DNA of 64,000 nucleotides from Physcomitrium patens (Eukaryota; Streptophyta; Bryopsida; Funariales; Funariaceae): assembly GCF_000002425.4 (NCBI RefSeq), contig NC_037257.1, forward strand, positions 7,174,533-7,238,532, given 5' to 3'. Positions 23,625 to 36,479 of this stretch are shown in pieces. The notes beneath the pieces were generated by a model. It was not told where the DNA came from and did no database searches. It saw only the letters and a program-made list of their open reading frames with translations. The position numbers and the translations under genes are program-made. Numbering within the stretch: the stretch's first letter is position 1; each line of letters begins with the position of its first letter.

Positions 23625-26600
23625 AAACCATTTTATTTGTCCAACAATTTGAGGATGAAAAGTCAAATAAAGCTTTATATTGATCTTTAAAATCTTGAAA
23701 AAAATTCTCCAAAATCTTAATTTAAATTGAGTCCCTCTATTAAATATAATATCTTTAGACAATCCATGGTAGCAATAGATATTGTTAAGAAATAGATTAG
23801 TCATTTCTTCACCTCTGATAGATTTTTATATATAGTATAAAATATTTCATCTTGATAAAATAATCTACTACCATGAATATAAAATCATATGAACTTGAAA
23901 CTAAAAGATTTGTGATAAAATTCATAGAAATAGAAGACCATAGTTGTTTTGGAATAGACAATGGTTAAAAAAGTTTATAAGATTGATGGCGAGGAGTTTT
24001 GGATATTGAATAAATATTACATGATTGTATAAAGTCTTTGACTGCCTTCTACATTTGAGGCCACTAAAAATCTCTTGATGTTAATTTCAAAGTCTTATTG
24101 TATCCAAAATGTCTAGTTTTTGAAAAGTGATGATGAATTTGAAGAACACATAATCATGCTCCATCTTCTCAAATGTATAATCATCTCTCAAAATAGAGTA
24201 AATTATTCTTGAACTTGAATTTAGAAGTATTGTAAGATTTAAAAGAATTATTCTTGATATCATAGACAAGAGGATCAAAGGTCATACTTGATTGAATTTA
24301 ATTGAAAAACTTTGAATCAACAATCAATGTTGATTTTATTACTTGAAGGTGAAAATATTTTGGCTTTAAGAGAATTATTTTTTATTAATTAAAAGATGCA
24401 TCTCTTTCTTTTGGTACAAGATAAGATCATTTAGAAAGGATTTTCAACAAAATTTATTATTTTTCGGGTCAATAAGTGATCTTGAAATCAAATCTTCATA
24501 AAGACATACTCGAAGATGCTTGGCAATGATTCAAAATACATATTGACATAAAATACTTGAAATTTTTGTAATATATATATATATACAATGATTGGGCTTA
24601 AGGCGCCTTCTAAAAAATAACACCATTATTGAAATGAACCTATAATTGCAAGGAATTCTTTGCAGTAGATCTCATAATTAAACTTGGTTGCTTAAATATT
24701 TTTGAAATAAAAAGCTATTACATAGAATTTGTCATCTGCTTCTATTTGTGATAATACTACATCTAAAATAAAGTCTGATGCATCTATTTCCATTAAAACT
24801 ACCTTAGAGAAGTCAATACAATATAAGATTGGTATAGAAGTAAATTTATTTTTTAAAGCATCAAATAATGCATTGGCTTCTTTACTCCACTTAAAATATT
24901 TTTTACAAGTCAAATGTATAAGTAGAGCCACAACTTGAGAAAAATTCTTGATGAAGTTCTAATATTAATTTGCAAATCCTAAAAACCATTATATATCTTT
25001 TACTATTCTTGAAATCTTTCAATTCATGATAGTCTCAATCTTTTTTGGATCCATCATTTGTCCTTCATTGAAAATGATATATCCTAGGAAGTCAAATTAA
25101 GTAGTGTAGAATATACTTTTTTAACTTGGCATATAATCTTATATCTTTAAGTTTTTGTAACACATGACAAACATGAATTTCATGCTCTTTTGTATTCTTA
25201 GAGTAGATTAGGATGTGGTATAAGTAACATACAATAAAATCATCAAGAAATTCACAAAAGACATCATTCAATAGATGTTGAAAAGAAAATGTTACATTCA
25301 TGAATCCAAAAGGCATGACATTATATTCAAAATGCCCATATTTGGTTCAAAATACAGTTTTTTATTCATCTTTTATTTTAATGCGTACCAAATTACATGC
25401 TCCACATAGATCTATTTTTATTTAGATCTTTGCTTGATCCAATAGATCAAGAAGTTATGAAATCAAAGGTAGAATATATCTATTTTTAATGGTGATCTTG
25501 TTGAATCCTCAATTATCTACACATATTTGCAAAGATCCATCTTTTTTCTTCACAAATAAGATAGGAGCCCCCAATTGGAGATTTAAAATGACATATAAAA
25601 TTTTTAGCCAAGTTTTTATCAATGTATTCCTTAAGTGTAGCCAATTCATTTTTTGATAGGCTATAGATTGGTCCAAATGGTGATTGAGTTCCTTCATGAA
25701 GATCGATGGAACAATCATAAGGATGATGTTTTAAAAAAATATTTACATTTTTTTTTTCAAAAAACATCCTAGAAATCTTGATACTAGCTAGGAATATCAC
25801 TTGATATCTTTTCACTATGAAAAATAGATATGGCATATAAACAAAAGATAATGCTTCTTTTGTAGTATGCATTAAAGATCTTGTACCTACTAATAAGGAT
25901 TTGGATGTACTAGACTTATGTATTTTTACTTCACTAATAAGATTTTGAATTAAATTATCAAAAAGATTAAAGTTACAAGAAATCTAATCTATCTAAGAAT
26001 TATACTTTTCTAACCAAGATAATCCTAAAATAATTGGATTGGATAGAGATCATATTAAATTAAATATTACTATGCTATTATGTTTTTTAATTACTACATT
26101 TAAAGAAATAGTTTGATGCATAACATCTCCAAAAGATGGTGACCACCTATAACTTCCATATGTATAAGTTTAGTTTTTTTAACTAAAAATATCTCCTATT
26201 TTTTGACAAAATCTTCATCTATAAAACAAGCTGAGGCTCCTAAATCTAATAAAGCTAAATTTTTATGATTTTTTTGTTCCAAATAAACTTCTATTGTAAA
26301 ACAAGGTGACGGATTTGAAGAGAGAATAGGACCTTTATTAAGAGTTACAAAAGATTCCAATCGCACGATCTCTATTGTAGCTAAAGAAACTTATTTTTTG
26401 ACACATCATCTTTTGTAGTAACTATGCTTCTCATTTTGTAGTTATGTTATTTCTTTGAATAATATTAAGCAATGTATTTAACTTTTCCATAATATAAGCA
26501 TAAGCCATCTTGATGTCATCAAGTCTTTTCTTGCTCTATAAGAAATTTGTAATGTATTGTATCAATTTGCATTGGTTTTGGCCTTCATGAATAAATTTTG

Positions 26601-27649
26601 AAAAATTGGGAGCTATAATCATTATTTGATTTGTTTCCCTCTAGCCAAGTCTTTATTCTTAACATCTTTCAAATAATTGATTGTTGCATGTAATAGCTTG
26701 AACAATAAATTATCTTTGGCATTGTCAATAATAAATCTTTGACATTATCTTTCAACCCATATCAAAATTGATTCATAATGGCTTTATCATTTCAATCTAC
26801 ATCACAAATTAGGTTTTAAAATTTAATAGCATATATAGTAGCTGAACATGATTCTTGTTGCAAAGATAAAAGTTTGGTCTTTGCTACTTTTTTTTTAATC
26901 AGTTTCTCCAAATATGGCCAAAAATACTTTTATGAATGAATTCAAATAATAGAAGACTTAAAAATCCTTTTCTATTAAAGATACAAATAAAAAGATGATA
27001 CTTCTTCATAGAAGTGTACTTATAAATCCAACTTGAGTAAATCCATCAAGGTATTGGAAGGGATGCAACTTTAGATAGATCTTGACTTATTATAGAAATC
27101 CTAAAATTTTGATCTTATTCTAACAAACTTCTCAGGCATACTAATCCTTATCTCCATTATACTTGTAGAAGTGAAATTCTTTAGATTTGGTTCTGAGGTT
27201 GATCTACTTGCTTCCTTCAATTGCTTAATTTCTTGCTGTATACTCTGAACTTCTTCTATATAGATAGGAATACTATTTATATGATTCATATTGGAAATAA
27301 GTGAGATTTTTCCTCTTAAAGTCTTGACAAGCTCATGAAGATTTGTAATGGTTGCAAATCTACTCTCACTTCCATTGAAAGTAGCATCTATAATTTTTTC
27401 TTTCATAGACAACTCAAACAAATTTATAAAATTAAATTAGAGGAAGGTAATCAATAACCTTTAATATCAAATAAAAATTTTTGTAAAGAAAGGTAATCTA
27501 CTCTCTTTAAAAAAAAATCAGTATCAAAAAATAAGATTGTTTGTTTAAAGGTTTATAGTCCACAATCTTCAAAATATAACAATAGAAGTGGGGTAATCCA
27601 TTCACTTCTAAAACAAGATAGAAACAATAAGTTAGCATTCTTGTCAAAC

Positions 27650-28188
27650 TATCAAGGATATGAATCTCAAAGAAAGAAATCCTTAATATACTCTTGTGAC
27701 ATTGAAAAGAACTAGAAAGCAACTCAAAGATGATATATTATTGAACTAGAATAGTTATTACTAAAAACAAGAAGACTAAAAAGTCTTGAAAGAAGATTAA
27801 GGACTAAAAAGGCATTGACAAGAGTGAAGAAGGCTTCACTCTTGCCTCTATATATACTCTTAATTAAGAGCTATGTGACGATATCCTATAGGACCTCCAA
27901 AACATGTTGACTTTGTAAGACACATATCTTAACTTGCAAGGCAAGTTTTCTATATGTGTGCCATATAATTAGCTTATTCCATAAGCTATCAACACATGGT
28001 TAACTTATTGATCAAATTTCTAACCTATCAATTAATTACAAATACATATTAAGTCAAGGCAAGATCTATGAAGCTTCTAAAAAGCTTCTTTAGGAGATAT
28101 TATGAAATTAACCTATTTTTATTTATTTTTACTTATTTCTACATAATCATATAAGTATTTATTAGAGTACCTATGTAAATCCATGACA
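27650..28188 (-). repeat. 5' LTR of element E (minus strand)
   Basis: This 539-bp LTR, read on the minus strand, starts TGTCATGG at 28,188 and ends TATCCTTGATA at 27,650. It carries the family's aggcaagagtgaagcct block and the ttcataatatctcc region in inverse orientation. Confidence 0.75.
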
Positions 28189-28189
28189 A

Positions 28190-28998
28190 AATGTATGAAC
28201 CATCTTTTGATGGGGTTTGAAATATTTTATTTGAAAGATGTTATAAAGTGCTTGACAATATTCAAATAACAAGGTGGTCTTTTGATATTGATATGAAATA
28301 CTACTAATAATTGAAAAGACCTATCAACTACCTTCAAAAAGAATAAAGATCAAAGTATGTTGAAATTAGAATTTATTACATCATGGACTTCTTCAACATG
28401 TGATTACTATACCAATTAAAAATTATTTCTAAAAAAAAGAGTATGATTACAAATATATATATATTTATTTAAATTTAAGAAATTAGATAAAAAATCTTTC
28501 AAATTAAATAAATTTGATAACATCTTATGAATAAGCTTTTTAAAAGCTTAATAGATATATATTTGATTCTATACATATTTGTAGTTGATTGATAGGTTGA
28601 AAACTTAGTCAATATTTTGACTGTTTGTTGGACATGTTGGTAACTTATGATACAAGTTGGTCCTATGTTACACAAATTGGTAACTTATAGTGTAAGTTGG
28701 TCATGTGGTGCAAATGTAAGAAATGTATCTTGTAAGATAGATATTTGTTAGAAGTCCTATGGGACATTATCACATAGATTTTAGTAAGATAGTACATATA
28801 GAAACAAAAGTAAGGTCTTCCTTATTCTTGTCAACAATTTTTTTGTTCTTAATTTTATTTCAAGAATCACTAGTATTTGTTTTTTAACAATAGTCATTTT
28901 AGTTTCAATATTATATTATCTTTGCATGAATATCTATTCTTTTTTAGTAATAAAAGAGTATATTGAGGATTTTATTGTTTGTTATTCATGTCCTTGAT
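28190..28998 (+). mobile_element. Element F remnant: gypsy tail plus plus-strand LTR
   Basis: The stretch 28,190-28,443 is the family's post-chromodomain tail, with landmarks aaatattttatttgaaagatg and caaataacaaggtggtctttt. A plus-strand LTR follows at 28,444-28,998, ending atgtccttgata. The upstream body is absent, so element E or a deletion has replaced it. Broken fossil. Confidence 0.7.
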
Positions 28999-29095
28999 AC
29001 CATGTCTCAAATGTATTTCAGAACATTTTTATGGGAAGAGTTTTTGTATCAAGGTTTTATATAAATTTTTAAAAATCTTTTTTAATCATAATAAT
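28999..29095 (+). mobile_element. Small gypsy integrase scrap
   Basis: About 60 bp here (gagtttttgtatcaaggttt and onward) resemble the integrase core of copy C near 15,747-15,800 on the plus strand. This suggests that element F landed in the integrase of an even older copy. The remnant is short and the match is by eye only. Confidence 0.4.
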
Positions 29096-29670
29096 ATTAA
29101 GAGAATTTTAAAGGCATTAATAATTATTATGATAAATCTCAAAATTACAAAGTTATTAAAGAAAACTAAAGAAAATAAAATATTTAAGGTTCTTAAATTC
29201 TATTAAGTTTTTTTATACACATATACTTATTTAAAAGTTTAATTTTTTTAAGTTATTTTCTTATCATTATATGTATAATATATAATGTATATTTTTTTAT
29301 TTTTTATATAAGTATTATTTTTTTATAAGGATATTATAAATGAAGAATAAAAATCTTCAATTATACATATATCACAATCTATAATATATTTTATTTTTTT
29401 ATTAATATTATATTCTTTTTAAATCATTAAATAATTCGAAATTTTATAAATATGTTTTAAAATATTAAATTTATTAAGTTTAAATATATTTATATTTATA
29501 TTTATAAATTAAATTCATAGATAAAATTCATTTTGAGATACATAGCTAATAAGAAGTATCTAAGGATAAAACACAATAAATTAAGTGAATTAATACACTA
29601 GCATGAAGCTAAAGATAAAAAATTAAATATACTGAATATAAGAAGTATTTTAACATAAAATTTAATAGCA

Positions 29671-29709
<39 letters not shown>

Positions 29710-30905
29710 TTCTTTATATGATCTTCTTTTATTTTAAATTTAATTATTTTATATTTCTATTTTTATAATTTTTATAATTTTTCTATTAAAATTCAAGTCC
29801 TTATAGATGAAGTACAAGGTCCTTGTATTTAATATGCAAATAAATAATCAAATCTTATGAAGTTGCTCTTTTTACATCTTTGATTTTAAAAATATGTGTT
29901 TAAATATTGTAGCCAATTTATTTTTAAATATATGTATACATATACATAAGAAATTATATGTGATTGTTATAAAAAAAAAGATCTAAAAATAAAAAAATAT
30001 TTTTCTATTGTCATTTTATAATTTGTATTGTATCTAAAAACTTGCTTAAGAGTTTGATTAAAAACATTAGTTGAAATATTTATTTTTTGAAATATTATCT
30101 TAGAAATATTTATATTAATACCTCATATTTAAAATGATTCTCTTTAAAATTTTGAAGAAGATTATGGTTGTAAAACTAATACAATCAATATTAATAAAAT
30201 ATTATATTATAAGATAGTATACACTATTATTATAAAAAAATAAATATTAAAATTAAATATTACCATAAGAGATAGAAAGATCTACAACAAAGTCCGTCAA
30301 CAATCATAATCATAGAAATTTTTAAAGAGAGGGCGGTTGGAACTTGAGTAATTGATGATGTAGAAATTTTGTATTTTTAAGTACACAAATTTTTTTAATA
30401 GAAAAAATTTAAATTTCTTCACATTCTTGGTCATTGATGTTATTCAAATACAAATCTTGTTTTGATATTATAATAAAAAATATCATATAATAATATTTTT
30501 GAACTACTTGAAACAAATGTAATAATTTAATTTTTTTAAACATCTTGAAATCAAATAAAAATAATTCATTGAAATCGTTATTTGGATTTTTATTTTATTT
30601 TTTGAAAACGTGTATTAAATTTTTTTATGAATATCTACTTGTATTGTTGTATGATTAAAAATTTAATCTAATAGTCTATTAATTGTCTTGTCTTTTAGAT
30701 TTGTTTATTTGTTTTATTTTTTTTTTGTTTTTTCCTTTGAAGCCAAATACTATCATAAAACACAGATCATTAAAGTTTTCTAAGAAGTTGCTTGGACAAT
30801 TATAAATTAAAATTAAAATGATATTGTATTTCAACTAGTTTTCCATTAGTTCAAAACTATTGTCTTCTAGGATTGGTTCAAGTTCTTAGAACCTAAATAT
30901 AATGT

Positions 30906-30945
<40 letters not shown>

Positions 30946-32127
30946 ATATATTAGTACATGATGATATTATTTAAAGACATAAATTATAAATTATAGGCAA
31001 AAACTTCAAAATTATAATTTGCAAGTAAACATTTCATAATCAATGTATAATAAAATAAATAGAATATAATTTCATTTAATATGTATTTTTTCTATATTGG
31101 AAAAAGCTAAAAAGTAGAGAATTTGATCTATTCTAAAATATTTTACAGTTCACATGTATGGAAAATGTGTAGCAAGGAATAAATATTATTTAAATTAGTT
31201 GGTATAATGCTTGATCTTACTATGCAATCTTGAAGCTTTGATCATTGTTTCTTCATTTTGGAGCATCTCTCAACAAGACAAAACTCCTAAAAAAAGAAGA
31301 TGAAAGAAGGTTTTTTAAGTTTCCATAAATGGATACTAGCATTAATGAGAAAAATATATTTTAATATTCTAATATTTTAACTCCTTTGGCCTCATTGTTC
31401 CATGTAAATTTGATTTCTTTATAAGTCTTATTGAATGAATTTACAACTGCAAAATAATATCTAAATAAAGTTTAGAAGGATTTTGAAATCTTTAAATAAT
31501 ATTGTATATATTTAATTAATAAAAGTCTTCTCTACTGTACTCTATGACGGTCTGATTTCATTTTCTTCGTATGATTATATTGATCCTCTTCACTCTTGGA
31601 ACACATCAGTCTATCATCTAAATAAATAATTCTACATTTGAATCATCATTCTCAAATATTCAAATTTTTTAGATGTTAAAAACTGTAGATCTGTTCCAGT
31701 TCTTAAAAAAAATAAAATTCTATTTAAAACAAGAAACTTTGAATGTTCAATGAAAATCACAGCTAAGTTCATATCAATATATTCTTCTAAAAACATTTAA
31801 TTTTTGCAAAAAGTTGCAAATTGGCTTAATTAGAAGTTGTAAAATTTACTTATACTTTAATTGCACAATCACATCATGGATGTTTTAATACGATGTTATA
31901 GTTTTTTTTTTTCTTTTTTTAAATGTATGTATGTAGTTATTATATTAAGATTGTCTATCTCCATTAATCTGGCTGGTTGAAATATTTGATGGCGTATTAT
32001 AAATTTAAATTATTTCAAATTTTATTGTATTTATAAAATTTTGACTTCTAAATACATAAATATATTTTCTATATTTTAGTTAATTAATTTTTATTACAAA
32101 TAGATGGTATCATTTGATTTTTTAATA

Positions 32128-32169
<42 letters not shown>

Positions 32170-32494
32170 GTGTATTAAATTTTATTAAGTAAAAAAATAA
32201 CTTATAGATAAATCTTATTTCTTTAAGAAAAATTATTTTTTTATTAAAATATTACTATTTTACATCTTTTTTTAAAAGCATTTTTATTAAAAGGTCTTTA
32301 AATTTTTTGATGCAATTAAAAATCATAAAATAATATTAATAATTAAAAATTAGATAATTTTTTATTACAAAAAATCATTTATATTGAATTATATAATCTC
32401 TATTGTATTTCTTTTTATCTATAAAAATATTATATTTTATATATAGATATAGATTTCAAAAATAAACCAAAAGACAAGTATCTTCAAAATAAAT

Positions 32495-32525
<31 letters not shown>

Positions 32526-34589
32526 TAGAAGCAAGACCAAATTGGAGAAACTTTATTCCAATAATCAACAAGAGAAATAATATATCAGAACTACAAAAAA
32601 AAAGTCCCAAGAGCTGGCACTCTATGTTGCTCTTTAATTCAAAGTTTTATGGCATAGACCAAAAGAATATGACTTAGTTGAAAAAATTGTATTTTTTGAA
32701 ATATTAGAGAAGTTTTTAAAACAATGTTTTTAGTAACTTTAGTGCCAAATCTAATTTATACAATCTACTTCTACAATTGCATAGAAATAGATTCTTTATA
32801 AAAATAGCAAGAATATAATATAATTTAAATTATCAATTTCTACAATCACCAAGTTCTATAGTTATTATAATAGATATTATATAAATCTTAGATGTTAGTT
32901 TAAGTTGTAAAACAAATATTGCATAAATAATATTTTTCTAAAGTATCATCTTACAAACCTACATACTAAAAAGAATTAATGCAATTTTCTATAAACTTGA
33001 CTTTTTTATAAGTATCTATCAAAATATGGTTATAATCTAATATTATAATAAATAAGAGGCATTAAGATAAGAAATTTCTATGAAAAATTCACAGAATAAA
33101 TTATTGGGAAATTATCATAAAAACACATTAAAATATAAATAAATAGATAATACAATTAATTTACTAAGATCTAAAATAATTGTGATTCTACTGAATTAAA
33201 TAATAAACTTGCCAAAATTTCTCAATGATTCTTTGAAAATATCCTATATGCCAACCAAATAAGGTATACACTGAGTTATAAGGATTAGAAAAATTATATT
33301 TACATGATAACCAAATCTACTATATTACATAAATAAACTGAAGTAAAAATAAAAGTCAATTTTGCAGTATAAATTTCTACTATAGATAATTTAATACATT
33401 AATAAATATGGATTTTTTAATTTTTCAAAATACTAGTAAAATCTTAAAACAAAGCTATATAATTTTTGCCTCAAGCACCATCACAAAATACAAAAAGATT
33501 TCTATTAATCTATTTTATATTTTTATAAATTTATAATTAATATTAATATTAATATTCAAATAATTTCATAAATTTTACAGTTGAAATTTTTTTTGAAGCA
33601 AAAATTTTAAAACTATATATTTTTAGGATATTAAAGATATCTATTTAAAACCAAAATTTTGTAAATATATGATAAAATATAATTAGTAATTTAATAACTT
33701 ATTTTAGAATACATAAATGAACTATGTATGATTATATTGGCTATTAACATCGTAAACATTCTCTACAAGATGAGTTTAAGCAAAATAAAGGGATATAAAA
33801 ACTTTAATATATTATAAATGATAAGAATTTTTTTAAAAAAAATTATAGTAATTCTTTATGATAAGCTAAGTAGCAATGAAGAGCTAGCAACTTATGACAC
33901 TTTTATCAATGGATTATAGATGCAAATTATAAATAATAAGGAAGAACATTAATTTATCTCAAAAAGAATGAGATAATCAAAAAATGACATTGAAATATTA
34001 TTCCACTAATTTACCAACTTTATATAATATTATAATATTTTATAAAATAAAATATAAAAATATTTTATATATAAATATATATAATATTATAACTTATTTT
34101 CATAATATAATATAACCTATATAAATATATTAAATACTAATGTAATATTTAAAATCTATACTTGTCAAATAATAAAAGAATGCAAAAGAAACAATTCATC
34201 AATTAGAAAGTTCTAATACCAAGTACAAATATACATATGATGTCTTTATCAATATCTTATTAATCTTTAAAGAAACTCATAAAGAATTATATATATTGAA
34301 TAAAGAAGTTAAATATAAGTTATTGTTAGAATAATTTATATTTTTTTAATTTTTCATGAACTTTCTTATCTAAAAATAATATTTTTTGTTATATTAAAAA
34401 AGAATAAAATAAAATATACCATTTTTATAAAAACATACTACTATAAAACATCTTTGTTGCTATTCATTTCATTGCATCTTTTATTTTAATATCTAAAAAC
34501 TACTCTATTATATAGAAAATTTACAATAGAATTAAAAGGTGTAAATATTATTTTCTTATGTCATAAGATGAAAAAGAGATCTTATTGTG

Positions 34590-34694
34590 AGGCTTTTTAT
34601 TTTAAAGCATTATTTGTAAGAAAATAATAATGAAGGCTATTAAAAAAAAATGCTTTAAAATACAAAGCCTTTATATTTTAAAGCATTATTTGTA
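34590..34694. repeat. Inverted repeat with an adjoining direct copy
   Basis: The arm at 34,590-34,610 (core ggctttttattttaaagca) is the reverse complement of 34,650-34,670 with one mismatch, separated by about 39 bp. The sequence right of the second arm (34,671-34,694) repeats the first arm's ttttaaagcattatttgta in direct orientation. It could be a small hairpin element or a local rearrangement. I see no clear target duplication. Confidence 0.6.
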
Positions 34695-35364
34695 AAAATT
34701 AAAGGCTATTAAAAAATAAAAAAATAATAATTATAATTGAAATTTAGAACTTGACATATTATAATAAAAATCGAGTGCTATAAATGTAGAAAATTGACAA
34801 TATTTAAGAATAAATATAGAGTAGAAAATAAGATAAAAGCATTTATAATTATGTATACATATTATTAATAAATTTAATATTATACACATTCATAATATTA
34901 ATAAAAGTTTGTGGGCATAATTTTCAATATCTAAAAAATGCTAGGTATTAAAGTATAATTTGCAATTATAATTATATAAAATATTTGTTTAAATAAATAT
35001 TTATACTAATAATTTTTATTTTTTTTATTTTTTTTAATAAGCTATTACAAATATTTCTTAAACTATTTAGAAAATCTTGTACTTTGCTTAAGTTAATGTA
35101 TGTAGTGAAGTGGGCGTGCTTACTACATAATTAAGTTGCTCTCTTTTCTTATAGCATAGTATATGTCTATTTGGCAAATACTTCATATATACTTTTTGGA
35201 CAATCTTTAGAATTTTTAGAGGTTCTAGTAATTAGCTTGGTAAAACCACTATTGTTTGTGTATGTTGTTTTAGATCCTAATGATTATTTTGTTTCATTTT
35301 TAATGTGAATATTTACTTACTATATCTATATTTTTAAAGATGAAAATATTTATAAGATTTTATT

Positions 35365-35378
<14 letters not shown>

Positions 35379-35413
<35 letters not shown>
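35379..35413. repeat. (TG)n microsatellite
   Basis: A short (AT)n run is followed by about 17 TG dinucleotides. It is a simple sequence repeat with no associated feature. Confidence 0.9.
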
Positions 35414-35416
<3 letters not shown>

Positions 35417-36479
35417 AAAATTATATACAAAAAAATCATCCAAGTTTTTGATATAAAATATACCATTTAATAAGAAATGATAAAAATCAGAATCTAAGAC
35501 TTGTACTAGTATTTATAAAAAGAGTTTTGTTCTGATTAAATAATCTACCATTGCAAAACATAAAGATATAATTTGTTTTTTAAAAACCCAAGGTTTCTTT
35601 TAGATAATTATAATTGCATATGAGAGTTAAAATCTCTATAAAAATTTGTTTCTACATAAAAATTGTTTCTCCATAAAAATTTAACAAGGGTTATTTTTAG
35701 AAACATTATGATTATTATTATTATTATTATTATTTAGTAATTCTTTCCATATATTTGAGGCCACCAATTGTGTTTTGAATGAAGGCACTTCTTCATTTTC
35801 TTTTTCTTTTTAAAAATATCTTGCTTCTATAGACTTATGTTATATTTGAAGTGTTTGATATTATAATTTATTTTTTAGAATAAAAAATTATTCTTTAAAA
35901 TATATTTTTTTCTAAGAATAAGATATATTTAATATAATGTAAAAATATAAGCATTTTAAAATTTTAAAATTTAGATCTTGTGAAAATAAATTAAAACTTC
36001 TACATTAAATTTATAGAAATTCTAATTATTGAATAAGTATTTTTCTAATAAATATATGATATATAAGCCTCAAAGTGGATATAGTGTAAAGAAAAAAACA
36101 CTTCACATTTTCAACTTCAAATACTTTGGTATAACCATGAGAAATCAACATCTGTATTTCTTCATTATAAAAGTAAAGTATGAAAGTCTAAAGTCTTGTT
36201 TTAAAGGAATAAATGTTTTTTTTGGTTATAAATTATTTTTAAATTATTTAAAATTAAAATATATAAAAATATATTTTAAAAAGTATTAATTAAAGTATTG
36301 GGGTGGTACATAGCAACAAGGTTCGGACATTACCCCATGATACAATTGAATCTATCAATTAATAAACAGAAGTAGAAATATATTTTTATTTTTTTCACTA
36401 TTTTTTCAATATAGGAAAAAAATAATTCAAGTAATCCTAAGAGGCTATTAAAAATGAGCATTACATTTGTGCAAGCAAG

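Larger units (their letters stand above)
21887..28188 (-). mobile_element. Element E: minus-strand Ty3/gypsy chromovirus, broken
   Basis: Read on the minus strand: 5' LTR 28,188-27,650, gag about 27,421-26,520, protease about 26,430-25,880, reverse transcriptase about 25,870-25,000 (FGFMNVTFSFQHLLNDV), RNase H about 24,931-24,600 and integrase about 24,300-23,625. Integrase continues at 22,292-21,887 beyond insertion D3. The chromodomain, tail and 3' LTR are missing at the left end, where it abuts the 3' LTR of element A. Many breaks are present. It is the same family as A, B and C in opposite orientation. Confidence 0.75.
29096..36300. other. AT-rich gene-free block
   Basis: Roughly 7 kb of very AT-rich DNA with no coding region I can support. 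It contains (AT)n tracts at about 29,674-29,706, 30,907-30,938 and 32,130-32,167, an ATTT-rich background, a (TG)n run at about 35,379-35,413, and an (ATT)n run near 35,710-35,735. Reading frames present are short, composed of AAA/TTT/AAT codons, and match nothing I recognise. It is probably old, eroded repeat DNA. Confidence 0.75.

Noticed and set aside
29096-36300. CRISPR-like, tRNA, rRNA or other RNA genes in the AT-rich block
   Set aside because: No regularly spaced repeats, cloverleaf-like B box with A box, or rRNA-like conserved stretches were seen.
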